Assembly: GCA_964612505.1 (NCBI GenBank)
Contig: CAZTEX010000007.1
Location: forward strand, 22,053-86,052
Reading direction: 5' to 3'
Length of the DNA: 64,000 nt
Origin: JAAZZY01 sp964612505
Lineage (GTDB): Bacteria; Chlamydiota; Chlamydiia; Chlamydiales; JAAZZY01
A program made the position numbers and the translations under genes. Every line of letters begins with the position of its first letter. Position 1 is the stretch's first letter. Positions 33,191 through 41,389 of this stretch are shown piece after piece. The notes below the pieces were generated by a model. It did no database searches. It had not been told where the DNA came from and was given only the letters and a program-made list of their open reading frames with translations.

Positions 33191-35493
33191 AAAATTAAAT
33201 AAATTAATCTGGTGGTTTTTAGGCTCATCTTCAAAAAGATCATGAAATGCACCCCTATACGAATAACATCAAATTCATGGTCTAGCAGCTGCTTGGCTGT
33301 AGCATCCTCATATTGTTTGAGATCTTTTGCAAGCTTATGGTACTCTTCTAGCCGCGCCTCATAGCGAGCTCGATCAAAAACAAAATCCGGTGCTGACATT
33401 TTTTGCGCTGCATACTCTTCCCAGACCTTCATAGCCTCTTGACTATCGTTGACTATCACCGTTTTTTCATCTAATATGGCCATAGCCATATCCAGGTGAT
33501 ACTCGAGGTTTTCTACAAAGTAGATTTTTTCAAAAGGAACACCTAAATCCAAACTAAATAACAAACGAAGATCTTTTTCATCAAAATCTGATTCCTTAAA
33601 AGAATAAGGCTCTACTTGCTCCCATCGACCACCACCTAGTTTACGAAACCCTAAAGCGATAGCCTCCTCTTTTAAATTCCTTAAATTAAAAGCCAGTGCA
33701 TCCTTTCCTATAATTGCATAACGCTCCCCATTCTCTTCTCCTATTAAACAATTTCCCCCTTCGCTATAGGTAAAGCATATGTTATGAGTAGGATCAAAAG
33801 GGCACTCGGTATTAAAAAAATAAGAGGCGATTTTTAATTGATTATAATCAGAAAAAACCGTTCCCATAGATCCAAAGTTGATATCTGTTGCAATAAAGTC
33901 TTCGCCATAACCTTCAGCTAAACGTTTTCTTCTTTCGTTCACTAAAAATTCTTCTATCTCTCCAAAATCTAAACGGAGGATATTTGGAATACGCATGCCT
34001 AAAGAATGGGCAACACAGCTATCTCGCACCCAGAATCCGACAGCTGTTTCACCCAATAAAAATCTTATATTGGGTGGCACGTTGGATATATTATTATGCT
34101 TTGGAATAAGACTCAGAAGTGGAACTTGCTCAGCCGCTAAAAGCTGAGCAAGTTCTACTAACCCTGCACTCAGCGGATCACTCTCATCTTTAAAAAAATG
34201 CCCTGTCATAATGCTTTTTGCTTTGGGAAAACAATCTGAGGTCGCTCTAGAGTGATGGTATTGCTCCATCGTAAAATGATTGTTAAAAACATCGATGAGT
34301 CGTTGCTCTCTTTTTAAAATCAGCCACAAAATGCTAAGACGAAAAGGGGTACTTAACTTAGCCCATTTTACAGATTGCGCTTCGGGCTCAAGCAGCAAGG
34401 ATGGATATTCTTGAATGCGCTCAAAGCAGCCCACGACACCCTGAACGCTGGGGTAATATCTATTACAGAGCTCTTCCCTACGGATAGCATCTCTTATTTC
34501 ATCTCGAAATGGATGCTCTTCAGGTAAAAGAGCCCCTAAGGAGAGAACTTGCTGCAATAATTGGATATTTCCCCCTGCTTCTCTAAGAAGATCGTTTGCA
34601 AATCTTTGAACTACTGCAAAAGGGCTATGCTCAAGCAATTGATAGATATAGACATTGGCCCAAAGATGTTGCGCGCGAAAACCTTGTATAAACTCGTTTT
34701 CCAGCCATCTTTTTAACGAAGAATCCTCCTCCCATATTTTAACAATCAATTTTTCAAGTCCAGCACCTTCCGGTGCTGCCATAATTTCTTTTAAAATTGC
34801 TTGCATCCATTCATCAGAAACTCGAGAGCGTAAAACTTCAAGGAGCCACGATCCTCTCTCTTGAAATTCGCTCGGTATATCTTTATTTAAGAAGTGAATA
34901 ATTCCTTCGCGAAAATTAGGTGCATCTTTGCAATCGATGATAAGTTCGATGCTTTTTACTTCACTGAGCAAAAGCTGCAAAGCAAAAGAATTGCCTTGAG
35001 CCACATACTCAGCCAGCTTTTCTTCTGCCCAGGGATGTTTTAAGTGAATAAGAGAAATAAATTCCGTTTGCGCCCATGGTTCATTCTTTGCCAAATAATA
35101 CTCTAGGGTATGCTGGTCAATTTCCTCTTTATGAATCAGTACTTGCTGAAAACTCGTTAGGAAATTTTCTAATGCTGCTACCGTTTGAAGTAACGCTGTA
35201 GTGGATCGAAAAGGATCATTCTCTTTCCCGATACTTGCTCTAATACTTTGAGTACACCTAGAAGAAAGATCTGTTAAATCAGTAATTATTTTTTGATCTA
35301 AAAGATCAAAGTCTTCTCTCTTTAATTTTTGATGAATACTTTTACATGCGGCTTGAATCTCTTCGTGAATGACTTTTGTAACAGCATCACTCATATCACT
35401 TTTTAGATGCTTTTTAAAATTGGCTCGAATGGCTTTAACCTCTTGGATTAAACACTCAGCAAATTCATTCATGCGTGGAGGAGGGACGCTCAC
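33187..35493 (-). CDS. Deiminase-like protein copy A, frameshifted before the catalytic Cys
   Basis: 768 residues, GTG start at 35493 (MSVPPPRMNEFAECL). Helical region with EPWAQTEF and KHPWAEEKLAEYV; catalytic motifs WVRD (Asp491), YSEGGNC and YHLDMAM. After VIRIG the frame shifts: copy B has five C in GCCCCCTATA (plus strand) where this copy has four (33252-33255). The protein therefore ends in unrelated residues (KTTRLIYLIF) and lacks the Cys-bearing end. It is the first copy of the array in transcription order and has no small partner gene. Possible pseudogene, phase-variable gene or homopolymer sequencing error. Confidence 0.72.
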   Translation of the reverse strand: MSVPPPRMNEFAECLIQEVKAIRANFKKHLKSDMSDAVTKVIHEEIQAACKSIHQKLKREDFDLLDQKIITDLTDLSSRCTQSIRASIGKENDPFRSTTALLQTVAALENFLTSFQQVLIHKEEIDQHTLEYYLAKNEPWAQTEFISLIHLKHPWAEEKLAEYVAQGNSFALQLLLSEVKSIELIIDCKDAPNFREGIIHFLNKDIPSEFQERGSWLLEVLRSRVSDEWMQAILKEIMAAPEGAGLEKLIVKIWEEDSSLKRWLENEFIQGFRAQHLWANVYIYQLLEHSPFAVVQRFANDLLREAGGNIQLLQQVLSLGALLPEEHPFRDEIRDAIRREELCNRYYPSVQGVVGCFERIQEYPSLLLEPEAQSVKWAKLSTPFRLSILWLILKREQRLIDVFNNHFTMEQYHHSRATSDCFPKAKSIMTGHFFKDESDPLSAGLVELAQLLAAEQVPLLSLIPKHNNISNVPPNIRFLLGETAVGFWVRDSCVAHSLGMRIPNILRLDFGEIEEFLVNERRKRLAEGYGEDFIATDINFGSMGTVFSDYNQLKIASYFFNTECPFDPTHNICFTYSEGGNCLIGEENGERYAIIGKDALAFNLRNLKEEAIALGFRKLGGGRWEQVEPYSFKESDFDEKDLRLLFSLDLGVPFEKIYFVENLEYHLDMAMAILDEKTVIVNDSQEAMKVWEEYAAQKMSAPDFVFDRARYEARLEEYHKLAKDLKQYEDATAKQLLDHEFDVIRIGVHFMIFLKMSLKTTRLIYLIF

Positions 35494-35529
35494 AAAAGCA
35501 CTTTTATGTTTTAAATTTATAATTACAAT

Positions 35530-35562
35530 CTAAAACATAGATTTTCTTTTTGGTAAATATTA
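35530..35562 (-). promoter_or_regulatory. Shared upstream element of deiminase-like gene (copy A)
   Basis: On the minus strand: TTTACCAAAAAGAAAATCTATGTTTTAG, a more diverged version ending 37 bases before the GTG. It lies in the 149-base divergent gap shared with the 35643 gene. On the plus strand TTGATT and CTAATT with 17-base spacing could serve the other direction, weakly. Confidence 0.45.
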
Positions 35563-35642
35563 AAAAAATCATTTTAGTTGATTTAATTTAAAATCGTATT
35601 CTAATTTTTAACATTAATTTATTATTGCTATCTGGAAAAAAT

Positions 35643-37013
35643 ATGCTTCACACTGTTTTCAAAAGAAACATGGCCCCTTTTCTTATTCTCCTTACTTGCT
35701 TTTCTCCTCTTCTTTACACCGATCAGCTTGTTTTAGATAGAAATTTTTCTCCTCATGCCTCTTCTTACGATATGATTTTTCTAGAAAATAGTGTCATTGA
35801 TGCCCAAAATAAATATAAAGATGACCACCACAACTTCTTCATTAACCCTTTAAAACAAAAAGAAGCCTTAGCACAAGATCCTGAGCTCTTAAAAAGACCC
35901 TACTATCAATACACAGGAAGAATGAGAAGACTCAAAGCAGGACTAAGACTTGCTGAGCTCTTATTTTTTTGGTCGACCTTAAATATGACGGCGGGTGTTA
36001 CGCAACATGAAGTGTTTGGTCATGGGTATCGCATTCGTGATTTAGGAAAAAATGTAGCTGTCGTAAAAAGTTATCTTGTAACCCCTTTTTCTGGATCTAC
36101 CAGCTTTGTCTTTAAGCAGACTCCAACTCTCTCTGAAAAGCTCTTAATTAATATTGGGGGTGTTGAGGCTGATGCAATTTTAGGAAATAACATCTGTTTA
36201 AGCTGGCTTGAAAATAATCTCATTGATGGACGCCAAGCCTCTTTAACTTTGCAAGCACTCAACTCTCTGCCAGGCTATATAGCGACCATCAGGGATTTTC
36301 ATTATTACGGTGGCACTCCCGATGGGCGGCCCAATGATATTCGCTACTTAGAGGGAATAGCCAACAATGGCCATGATATTGCAAACTATCTCCTAGACTT
36401 AAATAAACTTTATCAACCACAAGCAGATCCTTCTCTGATGTCTTTGGAAGAGCAATTAACAGAATTAAAACTCAAAGGCTGTTTGTCTGTCCTTCTCAAC
36501 CCTTTCAATTATTTTTCTTACCAAGCAATGTATAGCTATTTTTGGTATAACTCAGCGATTGAAGTGCCCACCATTAACTTTGGCAGTTTTAAGTATTTAC
36601 CAGCTTATAGCCTAGGGCTAACCCCTTTTGGTCCTGAAAACATCTATAAAAACTATGTGATGATCGAAGGCTTCTCCCCTTTTTATCTCTATTTTAAAGA
36701 GGGTCAATTTGCAAATCATAAGTATTTTGGGTGCGGGGTTGAAAACCAAGCAATTGTCAAATCTGAGTATGGCATTTTTGGTTTTAAATGCGACTTTTGG
36801 TCACAGCCACCTCTTGCACTATCTGGTAAACCGGTCTTTTCCTTGTCTGATAAACTTGGAACAGCGCTCAGTCTCATCTATCGTCATTCTATTTTGAATC
36901 AGGAAAATCAAAGTGTTTTTTGTCAGCTAGGCTTTAAAACAAGTGGATATTTGCCAGGAGAAAGTATCTTTGCAGCGCCTATTATTCGAGCAGGTGTTAA
37001 ATTAAAGTTCTAA
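35643..37013 (+). CDS. Putative outer-membrane protein with HE...GHG motif
   Basis: 456 residues from the ATG at 35643 (GGA 8 bases upstream), preferred over the TTG at 35625. Hydrophobic signal-like N-terminus (MAPFLILLTCFSPLLY). A membrane-proximal hydrophobic helix precedes TAGVTQHEVFGHGYRIRDLG at ~120, whose HEVFGHG resembles, but does not equal, a metalloprotease HExxH site. The C-terminal third has aromatic alternating strands and ends GVKLKF, with a terminal Phe as in barrel proteins. No family recognised. A hairpin terminator follows. Confidence 0.6.
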   Translation: MLHTVFKRNMAPFLILLTCFSPLLYTDQLVLDRNFSPHASSYDMIFLENSVIDAQNKYKDDHHNFFINPLKQKEALAQDPELLKRPYYQYTGRMRRLKAGLRLAELLFFWSTLNMTAGVTQHEVFGHGYRIRDLGKNVAVVKSYLVTPFSGSTSFVFKQTPTLSEKLLINIGGVEADAILGNNICLSWLENNLIDGRQASLTLQALNSLPGYIATIRDFHYYGGTPDGRPNDIRYLEGIANNGHDIANYLLDLNKLYQPQADPSLMSLEEQLTELKLKGCLSVLLNPFNYFSYQAMYSYFWYNSAIEVPTINFGSFKYLPAYSLGLTPFGPENIYKNYVMIEGFSPFYLYFKEGQFANHKYFGCGVENQAIVKSEYGIFGFKCDFWSQPPLALSGKPVFSLSDKLGTALSLIYRHSILNQENQSVFCQLGFKTSGYLPGESIFAAPIIRAGVKLKF

Positions 37014-37027
37014 AGAGATTCACTCAC

Positions 37028-37050
37028 AAGCCCCTTACATGGGCTTTTGT
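37028..37050. terminator. Bidirectional hairpin between convergent genes
   Basis: AAGCCC (37028-37033), a 7-base loop, then GGGCTT (37041-37046) followed by TTGT. It lies between the stop of the 35643 gene (+) and the stop of the ANK-J gene 37060 (-), so it can serve both. Confidence 0.65.
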
Positions 37051-37059
37051 TAAACTCAT

Positions 37060-38955
37060 TTAACATTTATTTTCAGCATACGCTTTTTGAATAACTTCTT
37101 TAGCTGCGTTGACTTTCTGAGAGAGAGTAGTTGCATCTTTCAACTCTTGATTCCGATCAGGGTGTGTACTTTTGCTAAGCGATGTATAAAGTTGCTTATA
37201 CAATGGGTTACCATTTTCAGTTTTATCACAAAGTTTACTTAATCCAAGAATATCCAAAGCCATATTAAGACATCCAGAAGTTGCCGGATGAGGAACTGCG
37301 CGTATACGGTCTAGCTCCCCCAGTTTTTTAAAATTAGCAGGTCTTGAATATAGGTCCTGACAAATCGACGGGTCGGATCTAGGCGAATCGTTAAAATTGT
37401 TAAAATCTTCAAATCTATTTTTAAACTTGTGCAACCGTTCAAAATATTCCGTATCTTCATAAATGAAGGGCTTTATATTTGATAACTTAATATTAAAAAT
37501 ATAAGCTAGCAAATGCGATGCAAGCGCAAAACGAACTTCGTAGCGACTCTTATCTTGGACTGCAGCTTTGAGGTAAGTGGTCGAATAAGCATGCAGAGTT
37601 GGCTTGATTACTTCTTGGAAAACATTTTGAAAATAAGGATTATAATCTTTTGAGTTCACATCCATTAAGTCTACATAAGTGTCTTCAAATTGGCTTAGTG
37701 CGCAATGGACGTCTTTTTCTAGATTATACTTAAGTCTACCATATGAATCAGAATCATAAGAAGGATACTTATTGGCAGAGAATTTGTCATAATATAAGTC
37801 GTCAGCCAATGTGTAGGGCTCTTCCTGCAGACTATTGAATGCTTCTTCCCCACATGTATCTTTTACCGATTCAGTAAACTCATCCCATTTTTGATTTATC
37901 TTGTATAAAGACTCTGTTGCTTTCATCGTTGAATAGCAATTATTATACAATCCTCTTGTAGAGTTGAAAGCATTTACACTTGTCACAATACCCATGAATA
38001 AAGCAGTAATGGGTCTACTCTTAAAACTACTGCGGCCTTGCTTTAAAACACTCCAAGCCTTTTGAGTCAAACTGTATGCCAAGCAGGCTTGATAGGCTAA
38101 TTTAAGGTATGGAATTTTGCTCATCGCAAAAAGAGCCAGAGTCATTAAAGCTTTTTTTGGCCCTTTGCGCAAATCACCCAGCACCCTTTCTATTTGCCCG
38201 GCAGCCGCCACGCAGTGAATGGCTCCTAAAATACTGAGAATATACTCCATATTTTTTTGATTGAAGTCCACCATCGGTAATAAGTTACTTATAAAAATAA
38301 ATATATCGATATCGTTGTTCTGCCATCTCAGAGGGTCTCTAGATTGAATCTGATAAACAAGCTCACCGAGCGCTGTCACCTTGTCGTTATTGGAGGCAAA
38401 AACATCTGCTCCCTTTTTGGCTAGAAGTACAAAGGAATGTTCATCTTTATTAAGAGCTGCATATTGAAGGGGTGTATTACCTCTAGTATCTTTTAATTCA
38501 AGCCACTCAGGATATTTTGTAATAACGTGTTCTAAAACAGCTGGCTTGGCAAACAAAGCAAGCAAATGAATCGGAGCGATGCCACTATATTTCAAGGTTC
38601 CGTTTGTTTTAAAATCAGAATTTAAAAATTTTTCTAAAAGGATTGAGTTCTGGGACTGTAGATAATCTAGATCAGCTTCACCAATTTTCCCAATTATCTT
38701 CTCAAAATTTTGAATTGCTGATTGATCAACGATCTTTTGTAAGTTTGTGCTATGTTGAGGGCGAACCTGTGGACTAGCTGTCTTTGTTGATGGAAATAGT
38801 TGTGGCAATTTTTGCGTATGACTCTCAAATACAGCATAATCAATCGGAGAAAAGCCATGCCCATCTTTTTGAGCTGGGTCTACTTCTGGATCTAATAGAT
38901 TAGGTCTAGTCTCTAATGACGTTGGCCAAAAAGGAATCCCGATATTTAATTGCAT
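37060..38955 (-). CDS. Ankyrin-hydrophobic-J-domain protein, copy 1
   Basis: 631 residues. N-terminal ankyrin repeats (DGHGFSPIDYAVFE; SGIAPIHLLALFA; RGNTPLQYAALNKDEHSF), a hydrophobic central region (~265-335, several possible membrane segments such as LMTLALFAMSKIPYLKLAY), a helical region, and a C-terminal J-like domain with the HPD motif in SKSTHPDRNQ, ending ENKC. J domains stimulate Hsp70; ankyrin repeats bind proteins. The combination with a hydrophobic core suggests a membrane-inserted effector that recruits Hsp70, but this is inference. One of three tandem paralogues. Confidence 0.75.
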   Translation of the reverse strand: MQLNIGIPFWPTSLETRPNLLDPEVDPAQKDGHGFSPIDYAVFESHTQKLPQLFPSTKTASPQVRPQHSTNLQKIVDQSAIQNFEKIIGKIGEADLDYLQSQNSILLEKFLNSDFKTNGTLKYSGIAPIHLLALFAKPAVLEHVITKYPEWLELKDTRGNTPLQYAALNKDEHSFVLLAKKGADVFASNNDKVTALGELVYQIQSRDPLRWQNNDIDIFIFISNLLPMVDFNQKNMEYILSILGAIHCVAAAGQIERVLGDLRKGPKKALMTLALFAMSKIPYLKLAYQACLAYSLTQKAWSVLKQGRSSFKSRPITALFMGIVTSVNAFNSTRGLYNNCYSTMKATESLYKINQKWDEFTESVKDTCGEEAFNSLQEEPYTLADDLYYDKFSANKYPSYDSDSYGRLKYNLEKDVHCALSQFEDTYVDLMDVNSKDYNPYFQNVFQEVIKPTLHAYSTTYLKAAVQDKSRYEVRFALASHLLAYIFNIKLSNIKPFIYEDTEYFERLHKFKNRFEDFNNFNDSPRSDPSICQDLYSRPANFKKLGELDRIRAVPHPATSGCLNMALDILGLSKLCDKTENGNPLYKQLYTSLSKSTHPDRNQELKDATTLSQKVNAAKEVIQKAYAENKC

Positions 38956-39012
38956 AAGCGCCTCTTCTAAAACTGTATTGATTTCATATAAAACATGCTA
39001 CTAACTATCAGC

Positions 39013-39036
39013 AAAAGCCCACGAAAGTGGGCTTTT
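39013..39036. terminator. Strong hairpin terminator after ANK-J copy 2
   Basis: Perfect inverted repeat AAAAGCCCAC-GAAA-GTGGGCTTTT (39013-39036) with a stable GAAA (or TTTC) tetraloop and T-runs on both strands. It lies 11 bases past the stop of the 39047-40909 gene and upstream of ANK-J copy 1. Confidence 0.85.
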
Positions 39037-39046
39037 CTAAATTCAT

Positions 39047-40909
39047 TTAACATTTTTCTTTAAAGGCGCTTCCAAGTGCCTCGTAAACATCTCTTGCTTT
39101 ACGAGAAAGCTCTACTGCATCTTCTTCCGAGCTCTTATCGGGATGCGTAACAAGGGAAATTTGTTGATAGATCTGTTTATATAAAGGTTTACTGCCGTTT
39201 TTAGCACAAAGATCGCTCATTCCAAACGCATCTAAAGCAACATTTAAGCAGGGTGCTTTTTGTCCCGGAATCACCTCTTTTGGATTGGGAACGACGCGTA
39301 GACGCTCAAGTAGCTTAAGACCTTCAAAGCCATCTGGTCTTTGATAGTATTGCAGGCACTCTGCCTCAGAACCTTGACCACCCGCATCACCCCTAAGATC
39401 TGTGATATAATTTTGCAGTAAAGTCTGGAAGACTGTCGTCGCATAAGCTACGCGCTGCTCAGCTGCCAATCTCGGTCCCCCTCCTTTTTGCTCTTCAAAT
39501 GTCTTAGCATGCTCAAGGCAATCCCCTGCATAACTTGTCATAAATGGATTGATCACTCGGTCATAAAAGTTTTGTAACCGAATGTCACTATTAAGAGTGC
39601 TTGCAAAAGTTGTTTCAAACTGATCTAGAGCACATTTCATATCTTTTTCCATTTCAAATACACGCTTGCCAGTCTCAGGATCTATTACGAAAGGATATTT
39701 ATCCGCAGGAAAAACAGTTGTGTTCGAAAAAAGGGCAGGCTCTTCACTAAAACGTTGGAATGCTTTTTCCCCACATGTAGTGTTGACTGATCCTTTAAAT
39801 TCTTCCCATTTTTGAGCTGTATCCCTGATGTACCCAAAAACATCAAAACCAGCTTTTACTTTATAAAAGATAGCTGCACAATTATCAAAAAGGCCTTTTC
39901 CATACTCTAGAGCATTTGCCGTCTTCACAAAACCCATGATTGAAGCAGTGAAAGGCCTGCGATTAAAATGAGTGTAACCCTGTTTTAAAGATTCTAAAGC
40001 TCTCTGAGCCAAAGTGTAGGTGACATAAGCTTTGTATGGTAATTGGATCACTGGAATCCAGCTTGTTGCTAAGAGGACAATGACAAATAACGCTTGTTCT
40101 GATTTAGACTGAATAGAGCTCAGTATTGTACTCAAGTGTACAAAAGAAGCAATAAGACTGATAGTGGGCAATTGCTCTTTAAGCGTTGTCAACATTTCAT
40201 CGTTCGAAATATTGTTTTGAACAAAATCTAGCGCAATCGGTAGCCAGCTGCTTATAAACACAAATAAATCTGCATTATTCCATTGAAGTGGATCTCTAGA
40301 TTTAATCTGATGAATAAATTCACCAATCGCCCGTACATTCTCACTATTCGAGACAAAAATATTGCCCCCTGCTTTGGCTAGAAGTACAAAGGAATGTTCA
40401 TCTTTATTAAGAGCTGCATAGTGAAGCGGCGTATTACCTCTGCTATCTTTTAATTCAAGCCACTCAGGATGTTTTGCAATGACCTGCTTTAGAACATCAG
40501 GCTTAGCAAATAATGCAAGCAAATGAATCGGAGCGATGCCACTATATTTCAAGGTTCCGTTTGTTTTAAAATCAGAATTTAAAAATTTTTCTAAAAGGAT
40601 TGAGTTATGGGACTGTGGATAATCTAGATCAGCTTCACCAATTTTCCCAATTATCTTCTCAAAACTTTGAATTGCTGATTGATCAATGATCTTTTGTAAT
40701 TTTATGCTATGTTGAGGGCGATTGATCGCTAATTGACTTTTCCCTGGTTGTGGAAATAGTTGATGTAATTTTTGCGTTTGACTTTCAAATACAGCATAGT
40801 CAATTGGAGAAAATCCAAGTTCGTCTTGTTGAGCTGGATCTACTCCTAGATCTGATACACTTGGTTTAACTTGTACTGGCTGAAAATAAGATCTTATGCT
40901 TGATAACAT
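39047..40909 (-). CDS. Ankyrin-hydrophobic-J-domain protein, copy 2
   Basis: 620 residues from the ATG at 40909, which has AAGGA 7 bases upstream; a TTG 13 codons earlier is less likely. Same order as copy 1: ankyrin units (LGFSPIDYAVFE; SGIAPIHLLALFA; RGNTPLHYAALNKDEHSF), a hydrophobic centre (ALFVIVLLATSWIPVIQLPY), and a J-like domain with HPD in SLVTHPDKSSEE, ending KEKC. The ankyrin part is nearly identical to copy 1 at base level (38420-38750 versus ~40378-40712), whereas the middle is diverged, a sign of partial gene conversion. Confidence 0.75.
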   Translation of the reverse strand: MLSSIRSYFQPVQVKPSVSDLGVDPAQQDELGFSPIDYAVFESQTQKLHQLFPQPGKSQLAINRPQHSIKLQKIIDQSAIQSFEKIIGKIGEADLDYPQSHNSILLEKFLNSDFKTNGTLKYSGIAPIHLLALFAKPDVLKQVIAKHPEWLELKDSRGNTPLHYAALNKDEHSFVLLAKAGGNIFVSNSENVRAIGEFIHQIKSRDPLQWNNADLFVFISSWLPIALDFVQNNISNDEMLTTLKEQLPTISLIASFVHLSTILSSIQSKSEQALFVIVLLATSWIPVIQLPYKAYVTYTLAQRALESLKQGYTHFNRRPFTASIMGFVKTANALEYGKGLFDNCAAIFYKVKAGFDVFGYIRDTAQKWEEFKGSVNTTCGEKAFQRFSEEPALFSNTTVFPADKYPFVIDPETGKRVFEMEKDMKCALDQFETTFASTLNSDIRLQNFYDRVINPFMTSYAGDCLEHAKTFEEQKGGGPRLAAEQRVAYATTVFQTLLQNYITDLRGDAGGQGSEAECLQYYQRPDGFEGLKLLERLRVVPNPKEVIPGQKAPCLNVALDAFGMSDLCAKNGSKPLYKQIYQQISLVTHPDKSSEEDAVELSRKARDVYEALGSAFKEKC

Positions 40910-41115
40910 GGAAACATCCTTTTTTATACAGAGCCCTAGTGTAAACAAAGAGTGTTAAGAGAAAATTAAGAAACTATAAACTTTTGCTTGCTGCTTGATC
41001 AAGATCGCTTATAACAAACTCGTTAAAAGTTAATGACTTAAACCACAATTAAACCTAACGACCAACCAAAATGACTCTCTTAAAAACCCTCTGTTAAGGC
41101 TTTTTTTGAAATATC

Positions 41116-41347
41116 TTAGCACTTTTGCTGATATTTTTCTTGAAGAATCTCATAAGCCACGCTTACTTTTGTAAAGAGCTCTTGCGCATCTGCAAGCTCT
41201 GGGTGACGATCTGGATGCGTAGTCATAGATAAATTTTTATAAAGTCCCAGATATTGGGGTTTCCCGTCGCTGTGGAACCGACATTTAAAAAACTACTTAA
41301 CAAGATAGAATTATTGGATTCTGGATCGTCTAGATCTGTATCATTTT
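41116..41347 (-). pseudogene. Remnant of a fourth ANK-J gene
   Basis: The minus strand encodes a fragment matching the ankyrin-region start of the family (TDLDDPESNNSILLSSFLN, as in 41390-43282), fused after an internal deletion to a J-domain tail in another frame (LSMTTHPDRHPELADAQELF, ending QQKC). A stop codon lies just before the first part and the frames differ, so it cannot make a protein. The stretch 40910-41115 upstream of copy 2 holds no other gene I can see. Confidence 0.75.
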
Positions 41348-41389
41348 AGATTTAGTAACACTCATTTTTACATGCGAAATGAAACTTTC

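Noticed and set aside
18342..35493. Toxin-antitoxin or polymorphic-toxin/immunity locus
   Set aside because: The large/small order and multiple cassettes resemble toxin-immunity arrays, but no export domain, pre-toxin domain or known immunity family is seen, and the catalytic domain is of deiminase type. Not excluded for the small proteins, only not supported.
36000..36040. Classical zinc metalloprotease (HExxH) in the 35643 gene
   Set aside because: The spacing is HExxxH (HEVFGH), and no third ligand motif such as GxxH or NExxSD is evident. Recorded as an unusual motif instead.
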